Source: a virus. From it: DNA of 63,419 bases. The notes under the pieces are model-generated. The model worked only from the letters and a program-made list of their open reading frames with translations, searched no databases and was not told where the DNA came from. This document shows positions 15,065 to 23,095 of the stretch, piece after piece. How positions within the stretch are numbered: the first letter of the stretch is position 1; the number at the start of each line of letters is the position of its first letter. Location: IMG/VR virus record IMGVR_UViG_3300043425_000902, positions 1 through 63,419 of that record; one strand, 5' to 3'. Both the position numbers and the translations under genes were made by a program.

Positions 15065-17210
15065 GGTCAATCTCCGCTAGGCCGCCCTTGGCGTACGCTT
15101 TGAAGCCTTCGGTCAGGATGCGCTGCCGGGTCTCCGGGTCAAGGCCAAACCCGGGCACCTCGTCGAACTGCCGCTCGTCGTTGTATCGCTCAAACAGGGC
15201 ATCATGCTCGTCGGAGTCGACGATGTCTTCCCACGGCCTGCGGAAATAGTTCGCGATCTCGCTCCCCGACGCGCCGCCCGAGCCACCCGCATACAGGGAG
15301 AACATGTCCATCTCGGGCTGGACGCCGAAGGGCTTCAGCACTTCGTTGATGCGCTTCGGCACGATGCGGTCGTAGAACTCGCGCGAGCCCTTGCCGGGGC
15401 CGACGATGAGATCGGGCGTCTCAAGGACGCCCCAAGGCTCGCTGCGCGAACGCTCGACAAGCGCGCGGGTCAGCGGCTCGCCGATCCGCTTTTCGAGGAG
15501 GTCCGGCGTCCACAGGGCGAGCGCCCGCATCATGTGCTCCGACGACCATGGAAGCCTGTGCGTCGTACCCGCATAGTCGATGGGCGCTATAGAAAACAGC
15601 GGCTCTCCGGGGCGCCACGACTCGGGGCCGCCTAGCGCGCGGGCATTGCGGCTAATGAGTTCTCGGGCCCGCTCTTCATCGAGCGTGTCGAGGGCGCCAA
15701 GCCCTCGCCGAAGGCGGTCTGCGTCAATCGCATCGACGTCCACGGGAACGGTGCGGTAGTGCAGCTCTCGTATCGGGATGTCCTGATTGTACCGCCGAGC
15801 CTGCAGGGCGCCCGGCGTCCACGTGAAATAGTCGCTTTGGCGGCGCGCGGCCTCGGTCAGTGCGCGCTTCAGGCCTAGATCGACCCAGTCGTTCGTGCTT
15901 TCGACGTACGGACCCACCGGCGGCTCGTACGGGTCTCGCTCCTGTTTATTCGCGCGCAGCTGTTGCGCCCAGTCGCTTTGCAGCTCCTCAAGGTGCGTAG
16001 AGCTTCCCAGCGGGTCGTTGGACAGCGGGCGGCTTCGACGTCCCGTGTCGAGGTCATACGCCCACTCTCCGGCCTGTGTGCCGCGCGGGAAAACGTCCCG
16101 GTCAAGCACGCGGATGTGCGCGTACGTGTTGGGATCGTGCTCCCAGTGCGGCGCGCGGTACGCGACACGCGGCCATTTCAGCCTTTCAAGGCTAGGGCTG
16201 CTGTGCTGTCTTTGCGCGATCTCAACCGTCTGGGTTTGATACGGACTTGGCCCACGCAAAAGGATTTCCGAATAGTTCGTGGGGTTGCCGCCATCGAAGT
16301 CTTCCTCACTGAGAGGCTTCGGACCTGCGTCTCTTCCTACATTCAGTGCGAGCGGTTCGCCTCCCGCGGCGTCAAGGCGAGGATTACCCCACCTGTCTAG
16401 CGCGGACTTAGGATCGCGAGCGCTATAGGCGGTCTCATCCATGGCTGAAGGGATCCAAGCCTTGACGCCTAGCGTACGGGCTTTTGGCGGCTCCCGCTCG
16501 ACACCCAGAAGCTGCTCGTCGAAGTGCTTCGCGACCTCGTCCTTCGTCACGGAGGGGCGGTCGCCGAAGACCTCCCGGTACCCCGACCAGCGGATCTCTG
16601 CAGGCTTCACGCCGCTGCGCAGCAGCATCGCCTCTACCTGTTGGGGCGTGCCCTTCTCCTGCGGCAGGTTGCGGGCGACCTCCGCCGCGTGGCTGTAGAG
16701 GTTGAGCGGCGACAGCTTGCGCTCCGCGATGTTCTTGGCGAGGCCCTCGGCGCCCGTCTTGAGGCCGGGCTTGGCGCCGGGGACCATCCCCGCGAGCATC
16801 AGGGGCGTCATGGTCGCTGCGGCGGTCTCCAGCCGCCGTGCGGTCGCCGCGTCGCCGCGGTCTCGGGCCTCTTGAGCCTGCGCGCGGGTGTCCGCGATAT
16901 CCTTGGCGTCGCCGAACGGGGTCAGGCCCAGCAGGGCTTCCGCCGGGTCGCGCCTGAACTCGCGCCCGAAGCTCGACAGGGCGCCGGATGCGGCGCGATC
17001 GAGGGCGCCGACCGGGTCCCGCACGATGTCCTCGCCGAAGCGCATGAGGTCGCCGCTGGCGACGCTTTCGCCCAGCGCGTTGACCAGCGCTCCGGGGACG
17101 CCCTTGGCGCCCTCCAGAAGGGCGCGGGGGTTGCCGAACAGGGCCTTGAGGCGGTTCCGCTTCGGGCGCTTGCCGGTGACGACGACCTCGTCGACAGTGG
17201 TCTCGGTCAC
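15057..17210 (-). CDS. Large probable ejection protein, paralogue A
   Basis: 717 residues from GTG in a GTGA overlap with the upstream gene. It starts MTETTVDEVVVTGKRPKRNR, then NPRALLEGAKGVPGALVNAL, GRE-FRRDPAEALLGLTPFGD and a KDIADTRAQAQEARDRGDAA segment matching its siblings. The middle carries STHLEELQSDWAQQLRANKQ and NDWVDLGLKRALTEAARRQS (about 400-450), a pattern known from phage polyvalent and MuF-like proteins. C-terminal AKGGLAEIDRA. The catalytic role, if any, cannot be assigned. Likely packaged and ejected. Confidence 0.65.
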   Translation of the reverse strand: MTETTVDEVVVTGKRPKRNRLKALFGNPRALLEGAKGVPGALVNALGESVASGDLMRFGEDIVRDPVGALDRAASGALSSFGREFRRDPAEALLGLTPFGDAKDIADTRAQAQEARDRGDAATARRLETAAATMTPLMLAGMVPGAKPGLKTGAEGLAKNIAERKLSPLNLYSHAAEVARNLPQEKGTPQQVEAMLLRSGVKPAEIRWSGYREVFGDRPSVTKDEVAKHFDEQLLGVEREPPKARTLGVKAWIPSAMDETAYSARDPKSALDRWGNPRLDAAGGEPLALNVGRDAGPKPLSEEDFDGGNPTNYSEILLRGPSPYQTQTVEIAQRQHSSPSLERLKWPRVAYRAPHWEHDPNTYAHIRVLDRDVFPRGTQAGEWAYDLDTGRRSRPLSNDPLGSSTHLEELQSDWAQQLRANKQERDPYEPPVGPYVESTNDWVDLGLKRALTEAARRQSDYFTWTPGALQARRYNQDIPIRELHYRTVPVDVDAIDADRLRRGLGALDTLDEERARELISRNARALGGPESWRPGEPLFSIAPIDYAGTTHRLPWSSEHMMRALALWTPDLLEKRIGEPLTRALVERSRSEPWGVLETPDLIVGPGKGSREFYDRIVPKRINEVLKPFGVQPEMDMFSLYAGGSGGASGSEIANYFRRPWEDIVDSDEHDALFERYNDERQFDEVPGFGLDPETRQRILTEGFKAYAKGGLAEIDRA

Positions 17211-20200
17211 CGCGTGTCTCCCGCCTCGAACTCCCGCTGCGCTTGCATGAACGCGGGGATCTTGTCTGGGGTCAAGATGTCGTCCAGCTTCATGCCGGTC
17301 TTTTTGCCGACGTACGCCTTGTAGGCCGCACGCTGCGCAGGCGTGTTGAAGGGGTGCGGCGCGTAGCGCTCGATCACGGCGTCAAGGGTCTTGCCCGCGA
17401 AGCGGTTGCGCAGCAGCGCCTCGTGCGCCGCGTCGCCGTTCTCTAGCGTGTCGAACTTGGCGAGGCCCGTCTTTTCGTCGAAGCCGACGAAGCCCGGCTG
17501 CTTGGCCACCCACGGCGACTTGCTCTTCTTCCCCTCGGCGTTCTGCACGATGTACATGATCGCGCCGCGGTTGTTGAAACGGTTCGTGGCGGCCCCCGCC
17601 GCGGGCGTGTCCTCGGGCGGCATGCCGAAGAAGTCTCCCAGCTCTTTCTCGCGCTGCTCGGGGGGCTTGTCGTCTTCCTCCGTGATCTGCGGCGCGGGCA
17701 CGTCGGGAGGCGCCGTCGGGGACGGGCCCGGCGTGCCGCCGACGTACGTCGCGGTCGGCTGCACCGTGCGCCGGGGCAGGGAGCCAAGGAGGCTGGACCC
17801 GGAGACGATGGCGTTTACACGGCGCATGAACGCGCGGGCAGGACCCTCGCCGTACATCTTTTGGATGCGCGCCATGACCTCGTCGGTCTTGGCCGGGTCG
17901 AGCAGCTCCTGCGTGACCCGCACGGCCTCCTCGCGGCTCATGCCGCGCCCCTCAAGCCAGCGCAGGGCTGGGCCGAGGACCGTGAGCCCGCGCGTGGCGC
18001 GCTCGGCGGCGTTCGCGGCGGTCGGCAGCTCGTCGACGCCTCCGGCACCCCGCGCGGCGGCGGTGGACTCTCCGGCGGCGAGGGCGGCGCGGCTGGAGCG
18101 GTTGACGAGGGCTGTGGCGCGGCGGATGAGCGTCGCCGCCGCCTCAGGGCCCATCAGGGCCTCGACGTTCTCGCGCAGCCGGGCGTCGGTGCGCAGGGCG
18201 CTCAGGAACGACTCCGCCCCCTCGCTCGTGCCGACGGCCTTGGTAGCGGCGTCGCGCCACGCCACCAGAGCGGCCCGCCTCTCACGCGGCGCGAGGTTGG
18301 CGACAGCCGCGGCGAAGTCCGGCGACAGGATGTTGGGCAGGTTCCCGCCGAGCTTGAGAGCGCCGAACAGGCCTTCCGCCTCCTTGGCGGTCTGCGCCGC
18401 GACGGGGAAGGCCTCTTGCTCCTGAGCCGTGAACAGCAGGTCGCGCAGGGTCGGGTTCTCGCGGCTCCACTTGTCCCAGCGGCTGCCGGTCTTGGCCTCG
18501 TCGGGGCCGAGGATCTGCGCCTGAGCGTCCTTGCGCATGGCCTCCCACTCGGGGCTGCCTGCGCCGAGCCTGTCCCTCGCCGCCTTGAGGTTGGTGATGC
18601 CGGTCGGGCTCTTGTCGGTCAGGCTCCCGAACAGCAGGCCGCGCGCACGGCCCGGGTCGTTCTCGACGAGGGCGGCCACGGTCGGGTCGTTGACATAGTT
18701 GCTGTAGTAGTCGCGCGCCTTGAGGATGGCGTCGCGCGTCTTGGAGACGGCCTGCGTGTTCCCTGAGAAGCGCCCCGCCATGTCCAGCCGGTCGACGAGA
18801 CCGTCGAGGGTCCGCCGCGCCTTGCCTGCCGCCGTGGCGGCGGTGGTTCCCGGCACGGCCCGCTCGATCTGCGACAGTTCGCGGCGAAGGCTGAAGATGT
18901 CCGTCGAGGTGAGGGACGACATCTGCGGCTGCTCCAGCCGCTCAAGCGCCTTGAGCACGGGCGTGATCTCGTCAGGCACGACGGTGTAGTCGCTGATCGC
19001 CTCGCGCAGGGCGGCGTTGAACTCTCCGACCGTGGTGGGGCCGATGCCGCGCGCCGTGGCGACCTCAGGGGCGCCGCCGGGAACGATGCGCATGTAGTGC
19101 GTCTCGCCTTCGGTGTACGGCACGCCGAGGTCGTCGAAGCGCTGCCGGTAGTACTTCTCCTCCTGCGGCGTCATGCGCTTCCAGTTGCCGACGGTCTCGC
19201 CGTCGTCACGGGACAGCTGGACGGTGGCGGGCTCCTTGGCGATGGCCGCTTCGTCGTAGGCCTGATCCATGGCGCCCTTGGCGGCGTTGGCCTCGGCCTT
19301 GAGCCTCTCCGCAAAGGCCGACGCGGGCTGGCCCAGCTCGTCGACCTGCGGCGTAATGCCGCGCTGCGCGGCGCTCACGGCGCCTTCCGCCTCCGTGCGC
19401 AGGGCCGCGCCCGTCACGCCCGGAGCCTCGGGGCTGATCTCGCCCGTGGCGCGAGCGCCAGCGGCCTGCGTGCCGGACGGCCCGCGCACCTCTTCGTTGT
19501 ACTTCCTGAACATGCCCGACGTGTCAGGCTCCGCGGCGCCCGTCCGGCGCGCCAACCTCGACGTGATGCCCTCATCAAGGACATCGACGGGCCGGGCCTC
19601 GACGCCAACCTCGGACAGCGCGCCCCGGGTGAGGCCCATGTCCTCGGTGTTGGCGACGGCAGGCCGTCCGCCGGGCTGGACGCTCTCACGCGCAGCGCGC
19701 GTCAGGGCCTCTTCGGGCGCTCCGAAGGCGGCGGTGTTGGCTGCCCACGGCTTGCCCATGAGCGCACCCACGCCCGTCATGGCGCCAATGCGCTGCAGGC
19801 TCGGCGTCTCTCCGCTGTACGCCTGACGTATGGCCTCGGAGCCTCCGCTCAGGATGGCGGACAGGGCGGTGGGCCCCAGCTGCGTCGTCGGGCGCCCGCT
19901 CACGAGCCCGGTAAGCCCTTGCCCGACGGCGGTGGCTGTCGGGTACCGCTCGGTGTCGAGACGCTCTTGGATGGGCGACCAGCCGAGCTTTTCCTGCAGC
20001 CAGTACGGCATGCGCTCCAGCAGTTCGCCCTGTCCCTGCAGCCCCGCGCCGTATCCCGATGCGCCTCCGATAACCGCACCCACCAGCGCGCCTGTAGGCG
20101 CCGTAACTTCGGCGAACGGGCCGCCAAGCATGCCCAGCGCTCCGCCCGTGCGCGCGCCCACCCCAGCCCCGGGAATGGCGGAGAGCATGGGGATCATAGA

Positions 20201-20599
20201 ACGCGACGCGCTGCGCACTGCAGCCCCGAACGCGCCACCCGGCGTCGAGGGCTCGCTCTCGCGTATCCGCGCCCCGATGTCCTGCTTTCCCGCCTTGGGG
20301 CCGATGCTGCGCTCGATCGCCGACTTCAGGTCGTCGACGCCCATGTACCGACCACCCATGTTGGTCGCGGCGGCTTCTTCTTCCGTGAGGCCGGGCCCGG
20401 CAAGCGTGGTCGGAGGCTCGTCCGTCTTGGGGAAGTCCGGCACCTGCTTCGGCTTCGCCTCGGGGTTGATGCGCTTCTCGACGAGCTTGCCGTCGGGCGT
20501 GATGAGGCCACGCGAGACCGCCGTCTCGTACAGGGCCTGCTCTTCCGGCTGGAGCAGGCCGCGCTTGGCGCCTTCAGCGAGGAGTTCGTATTCCGTCAT
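17207..20599 (-). CDS. 1130-aa internal virion protein with C-terminal muralytic-like domain
   Basis: The longest gene in the window. The N-terminus is MTEYELLAEGAKRGLLQPEE, then SRSMIPMLSAIPGAGVGART and a Gly/Ala-rich hydrophobic stretch (about 130-210) that could cross a membrane. A long helical middle follows. The last 120 residues have FNNRGAIMYI, GFVGFDEKTGLAKFDTLENG, AAHEALLRNRF, TLDAVIERYAPHPFNTPAQR and YVGKKTG. This matches the phage lysozyme-like domain with an NNPGN(I/L)xY opening, except that here the motif reads NNRGAIMY. It may bore through peptidoglycan during DNA entry, like T7 gp16 (inference). ATGA and GTGA overlaps link it to both neighbours. Confidence 0.7.
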   Translation of the reverse strand: MTEYELLAEGAKRGLLQPEEQALYETAVSRGLITPDGKLVEKRINPEAKPKQVPDFPKTDEPPTTLAGPGLTEEEAAATNMGGRYMGVDDLKSAIERSIGPKAGKQDIGARIRESEPSTPGGAFGAAVRSASRSMIPMLSAIPGAGVGARTGGALGMLGGPFAEVTAPTGALVGAVIGGASGYGAGLQGQGELLERMPYWLQEKLGWSPIQERLDTERYPTATAVGQGLTGLVSGRPTTQLGPTALSAILSGGSEAIRQAYSGETPSLQRIGAMTGVGALMGKPWAANTAAFGAPEEALTRAARESVQPGGRPAVANTEDMGLTRGALSEVGVEARPVDVLDEGITSRLARRTGAAEPDTSGMFRKYNEEVRGPSGTQAAGARATGEISPEAPGVTGAALRTEAEGAVSAAQRGITPQVDELGQPASAFAERLKAEANAAKGAMDQAYDEAAIAKEPATVQLSRDDGETVGNWKRMTPQEEKYYRQRFDDLGVPYTEGETHYMRIVPGGAPEVATARGIGPTTVGEFNAALREAISDYTVVPDEITPVLKALERLEQPQMSSLTSTDIFSLRRELSQIERAVPGTTAATAAGKARRTLDGLVDRLDMAGRFSGNTQAVSKTRDAILKARDYYSNYVNDPTVAALVENDPGRARGLLFGSLTDKSPTGITNLKAARDRLGAGSPEWEAMRKDAQAQILGPDEAKTGSRWDKWSRENPTLRDLLFTAQEQEAFPVAAQTAKEAEGLFGALKLGGNLPNILSPDFAAAVANLAPRERRAALVAWRDAATKAVGTSEGAESFLSALRTDARLRENVEALMGPEAAATLIRRATALVNRSSRAALAAGESTAAARGAGGVDELPTAANAAERATRGLTVLGPALRWLEGRGMSREEAVRVTQELLDPAKTDEVMARIQKMYGEGPARAFMRRVNAIVSGSSLLGSLPRRTVQPTATYVGGTPGPSPTAPPDVPAPQITEEDDKPPEQREKELGDFFGMPPEDTPAAGAATNRFNNRGAIMYIVQNAEGKKSKSPWVAKQPGFVGFDEKTGLAKFDTLENGDAAHEALLRNRFAGKTLDAVIERYAPHPFNTPAQRAAYKAYVGKKTGMKLDDILTPDKIPAFMQAQREFEAGDTR

Positions 20600-22047
20600 C
20601 GCCGCCTCGTCGCGTTCAGAGCCTCAAGCACCTCGTCGTCCGTCATCTCGCTGGGCGCCTTGCCCGAGGTGGGCTGCGTGATGGCCTTCACTCGCCGGTA
20701 CATGGACATCACCTGCTGCCCGTCGCGCTTCATGCTCTCCAGCACGTTGGTGTAGTGCTGAATGACGATCTTGGCGTTGGCTTGGACATCTTCCAGCTTC
20801 ATGGACTGGTTGAGCGCGGCGATGGACCTTTCGAGCATGGCCAGTTCGCGCTCGGTGACCGAGCCTAGGCCGGATGCGCCCGTGGTGCTCTGCTGCTTCA
20901 GCTCGGCCAGCTTGGCCATGGCGAGGTTGCCGACGGTCGTCTTCAGCTCTTCCGCCACCGAGAACGGCTCGGACCCGGGCGCGAACTTCAGGATGGCGCC
21001 CGCCGGGCCCGTCGTGAGGCCGGTGAACCGCGAATACAGGCGGCGGATCTGGTTGAGCTTGGCCGTCTCCGAGACGAGGCCCGACTGCAGCGCGTTCAGG
21101 TTCGACAGGTACTCTTCGGGCGTCGGCAGGGGCTTCTCGTTGGCGAAGGGCTTGAACTCCCCGGTCGAGGTCTCGAACTGTCCGCGGATGTACGTGCCGC
21201 CTGACCGGCGCAGGGCCTCATCCCCTGACACGACCTTCAGGCCGGGGATCGGCGTGGCGCCGGTCGTGGTGACGTTGTAGATGGCGTCGGGGTTCAGGCC
21301 CAGCGCCTCTCCGGGCACACCCACCTGCCCGACGTACTGTCGCCACTTTTCTCCGGCAGGCGCGCCCGCCGCAGGAGCACCCTCGCCGGGAGGCGGAGGG
21401 GGCGGAGGAGGCATGGCGCCCGCAGCCGGGGCCCCGGGCGCAGCGCCCATGGCGGCAGCTCCACCCGCGACCTGATCCGGGGTGACTTGGCTGAGGTCTT
21501 GCAGGGAGTTGAAGGGCACGGTCTGGCCGCCTTCGAGGACGACCATGCCGTCAGGGACCCTCGCTCCGGTGTAGGGGTTGAACGAGTACATCTTGCCGTC
21601 GGTGGTGTTGTACTGCGTGACGAGCTTGGCGAGCTTGGGCGTCCTCGGGGCGGTCTTGGTGAGGTACTTCAGCTCAAGGGCGGAGTCCGCGAGCTTCTTT
21701 TTCAGCTCCTGCTCGGCGTCCTGCGCCGCGGCCTGAGCCTGCTGCTCGCGGATCTTGTCTCCGCTGCTTTGCCAGCTCTCCAGCCCCTGTTGCAGGCCGA
21801 CCCACCCAGACCCCCAGCGGTTGGGCTTGGCCGCGGCGAGGAAGGCGCGCGACAGACGCTGCAGGTCGCTCGGCACCGCCATCTGGCGCGCCTCACGGAT
21901 CTTCCGACCGTACTCGTCGTACGCGGCGCTCGTGCTCTGCTTGAGGGACGCGAGCGTGCCCGCGGGCAGAGCCATGCTCTGTTCCTGCGGGGCGATCGTG
22001 GAGAGGGCGCCGGAGGCCTGCGTCGAGTCTTCGTCTTCGGGGTCCAT
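20596..22047 (-). CDS. Internal virion / DNA-transfer-like protein (483 aa)
   Basis: N-terminal coiled-coil region (IREAQQ-type helices rich in Ala/Gln/Glu), an Ala/Pro linker with eight consecutive prolines (about 215-222), and a C-terminal helical domain with VAEELKTTVGNLAMAKLAEL, GASGLGSVTERELAMLERSI and AALNQS. That last pattern is common in phage DNA-transfer or internal virion proteins. It overlaps the 1130-residue gene by ATGA. Probably part of the ejection complex. Confidence 0.6.
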   Translation of the reverse strand: MDPEDEDSTQASGALSTIAPQEQSMALPAGTLASLKQSTSAAYDEYGRKIREARQMAVPSDLQRLSRAFLAAAKPNRWGSGWVGLQQGLESWQSSGDKIREQQAQAAAQDAEQELKKKLADSALELKYLTKTAPRTPKLAKLVTQYNTTDGKMYSFNPYTGARVPDGMVVLEGGQTVPFNSLQDLSQVTPDQVAGGAAAMGAAPGAPAAGAMPPPPPPPPGEGAPAAGAPAGEKWRQYVGQVGVPGEALGLNPDAIYNVTTTGATPIPGLKVVSGDEALRRSGGTYIRGQFETSTGEFKPFANEKPLPTPEEYLSNLNALQSGLVSETAKLNQIRRLYSRFTGLTTGPAGAILKFAPGSEPFSVAEELKTTVGNLAMAKLAELKQQSTTGASGLGSVTERELAMLERSIAALNQSMKLEDVQANAKIVIQHYTNVLESMKRDGQQVMSMYRRVKAITQPTSGKAPSEMTDDEVLEALNATRRR

Positions 22048-22056
22048 CAGCCGCTC

Positions 22057-23094
22057 CTAGATGTAGCCCTTGCTCTTCAGCCAGTCGAACACTTCCGTGG
22101 CGGTGGCGAGAGCCGTGTTGATGTTGCTGGCCGTCGTCGGGCCCGGGCCCGCAGGCGTGCCCTGCGGCTCGTACCCCTTGTACGTCTCGCCCTGCGGGAT
22201 GCCGCCCTGCAGGGTCTTGGCCGTCGCGGCGGCGTCGTTGATGCGCTTCTGCTTGTCGGCCTGCTCGTTGATCCAGTCCTGATACGCGACGTCGTAGTTC
22301 TTCTGGACCTGACCCTGCTGCTTGTCGCCGATGGTGGACAGGGCTCCGGCGCCCGTGAGCCCGAGGGCCTGCTGGCGCGCCGCCATGTCGCCCATCTGCG
22401 CGGCGGTGGCGCGGCGGGAGGTGATGTCGCCCGCGCCGAGGGCGCCAGCCGTCTGGCCGAGGCCCGCGATGCGCGACAGGTCGGTATTCGCGGCGCTCAG
22501 GGCTCCGCTGTAGCCGGACGACAGGGCCTCGGCCTGCTTGGCCGTGATGCCCTCCATCGTATCGCGGATGCCCCGACCGATCATCTCGGCCTGACGCGAC
22601 CCGCCGAACTGCCCCGACTTGATGAAGCGGTCGCTGATCTCCGGCAGGATTTGCTCGCGCAGGGTGCGCGCGCCGAGTTCCCCGATGCGGTTGACCACCG
22701 CGTCTTGGTAGGGGTTCATGTATTGCTGCACCTGAGACGCCGACGTCTGCGCGGCGCGGTTCAGGTAGGGCTGGGCGGTCTCAAGGCCGCCCGGCGCGTT
22801 CATCAGGCCCGCCGTGGCGCCCTGAGCCGCGTTCAGGCCCGGCTGGTAGGAAAACGCCGCGTCCTTGGTGGCCGCGAACCCAGCCTGCTGGTCGGGCGTG
22901 AACCCCGCGACGCGCGGGCCCTGATAGGTCAGGTACGGGGCGTCCATGACCGCGCGCTGGTTCGACAGCACCTGCATGGTGTAGTTGTTGTACCAGTCCG
23001 GCAGGACTGTCGTCTTGGTGTAGGCCTTCGGCTGAACGGCGGCGTTGCCGCTGTTCAGGAAGGTGGTCATGCCGTCGTCGGTGCCTGTGGGCAT
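22057..23094 (-). CDS. Structural/internal virion protein (345 aa)
   Basis: LPDWYNNYTMQVLSNQRAVM, YQGPRVAGFTPDQQAGF, VQQYMNPYQDAVVNRIGELG and FIKSGQFGGSRQAEMIGRGI form a pattern recurrent in podovirus proteins placed between the tail hub and internal proteins. The sequence is Ala/Gln/Gly-rich and mostly helical, with no signal peptide, and ends EVFDWLKSKGYI. A nine-base gap separates it from the next gene. The exact virion location is not shown by sequence. Confidence 0.6.
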   Translation of the reverse strand: MPTGTDDGMTTFLNSGNAAVQPKAYTKTTVLPDWYNNYTMQVLSNQRAVMDAPYLTYQGPRVAGFTPDQQAGFAATKDAAFSYQPGLNAAQGATAGLMNAPGGLETAQPYLNRAAQTSASQVQQYMNPYQDAVVNRIGELGARTLREQILPEISDRFIKSGQFGGSRQAEMIGRGIRDTMEGITAKQAEALSSGYSGALSAANTDLSRIAGLGQTAGALGAGDITSRRATAAQMGDMAARQQALGLTGAGALSTIGDKQQGQVQKNYDVAYQDWINEQADKQKRINDAAATAKTLQGGIPQGETYKGYEPQGTPAGPGPTTASNINTALATATEVFDWLKSKGYI

Positions 23095-23095
23095 C

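Noticed and set aside
15064-15070. TTG start for the 718-residue ejection protein
   Set aside because: The GTG two codons later has the GGAG at the same distance (7 bases) as the ATG of the paralogue at 12915, so the GTG is preferred.
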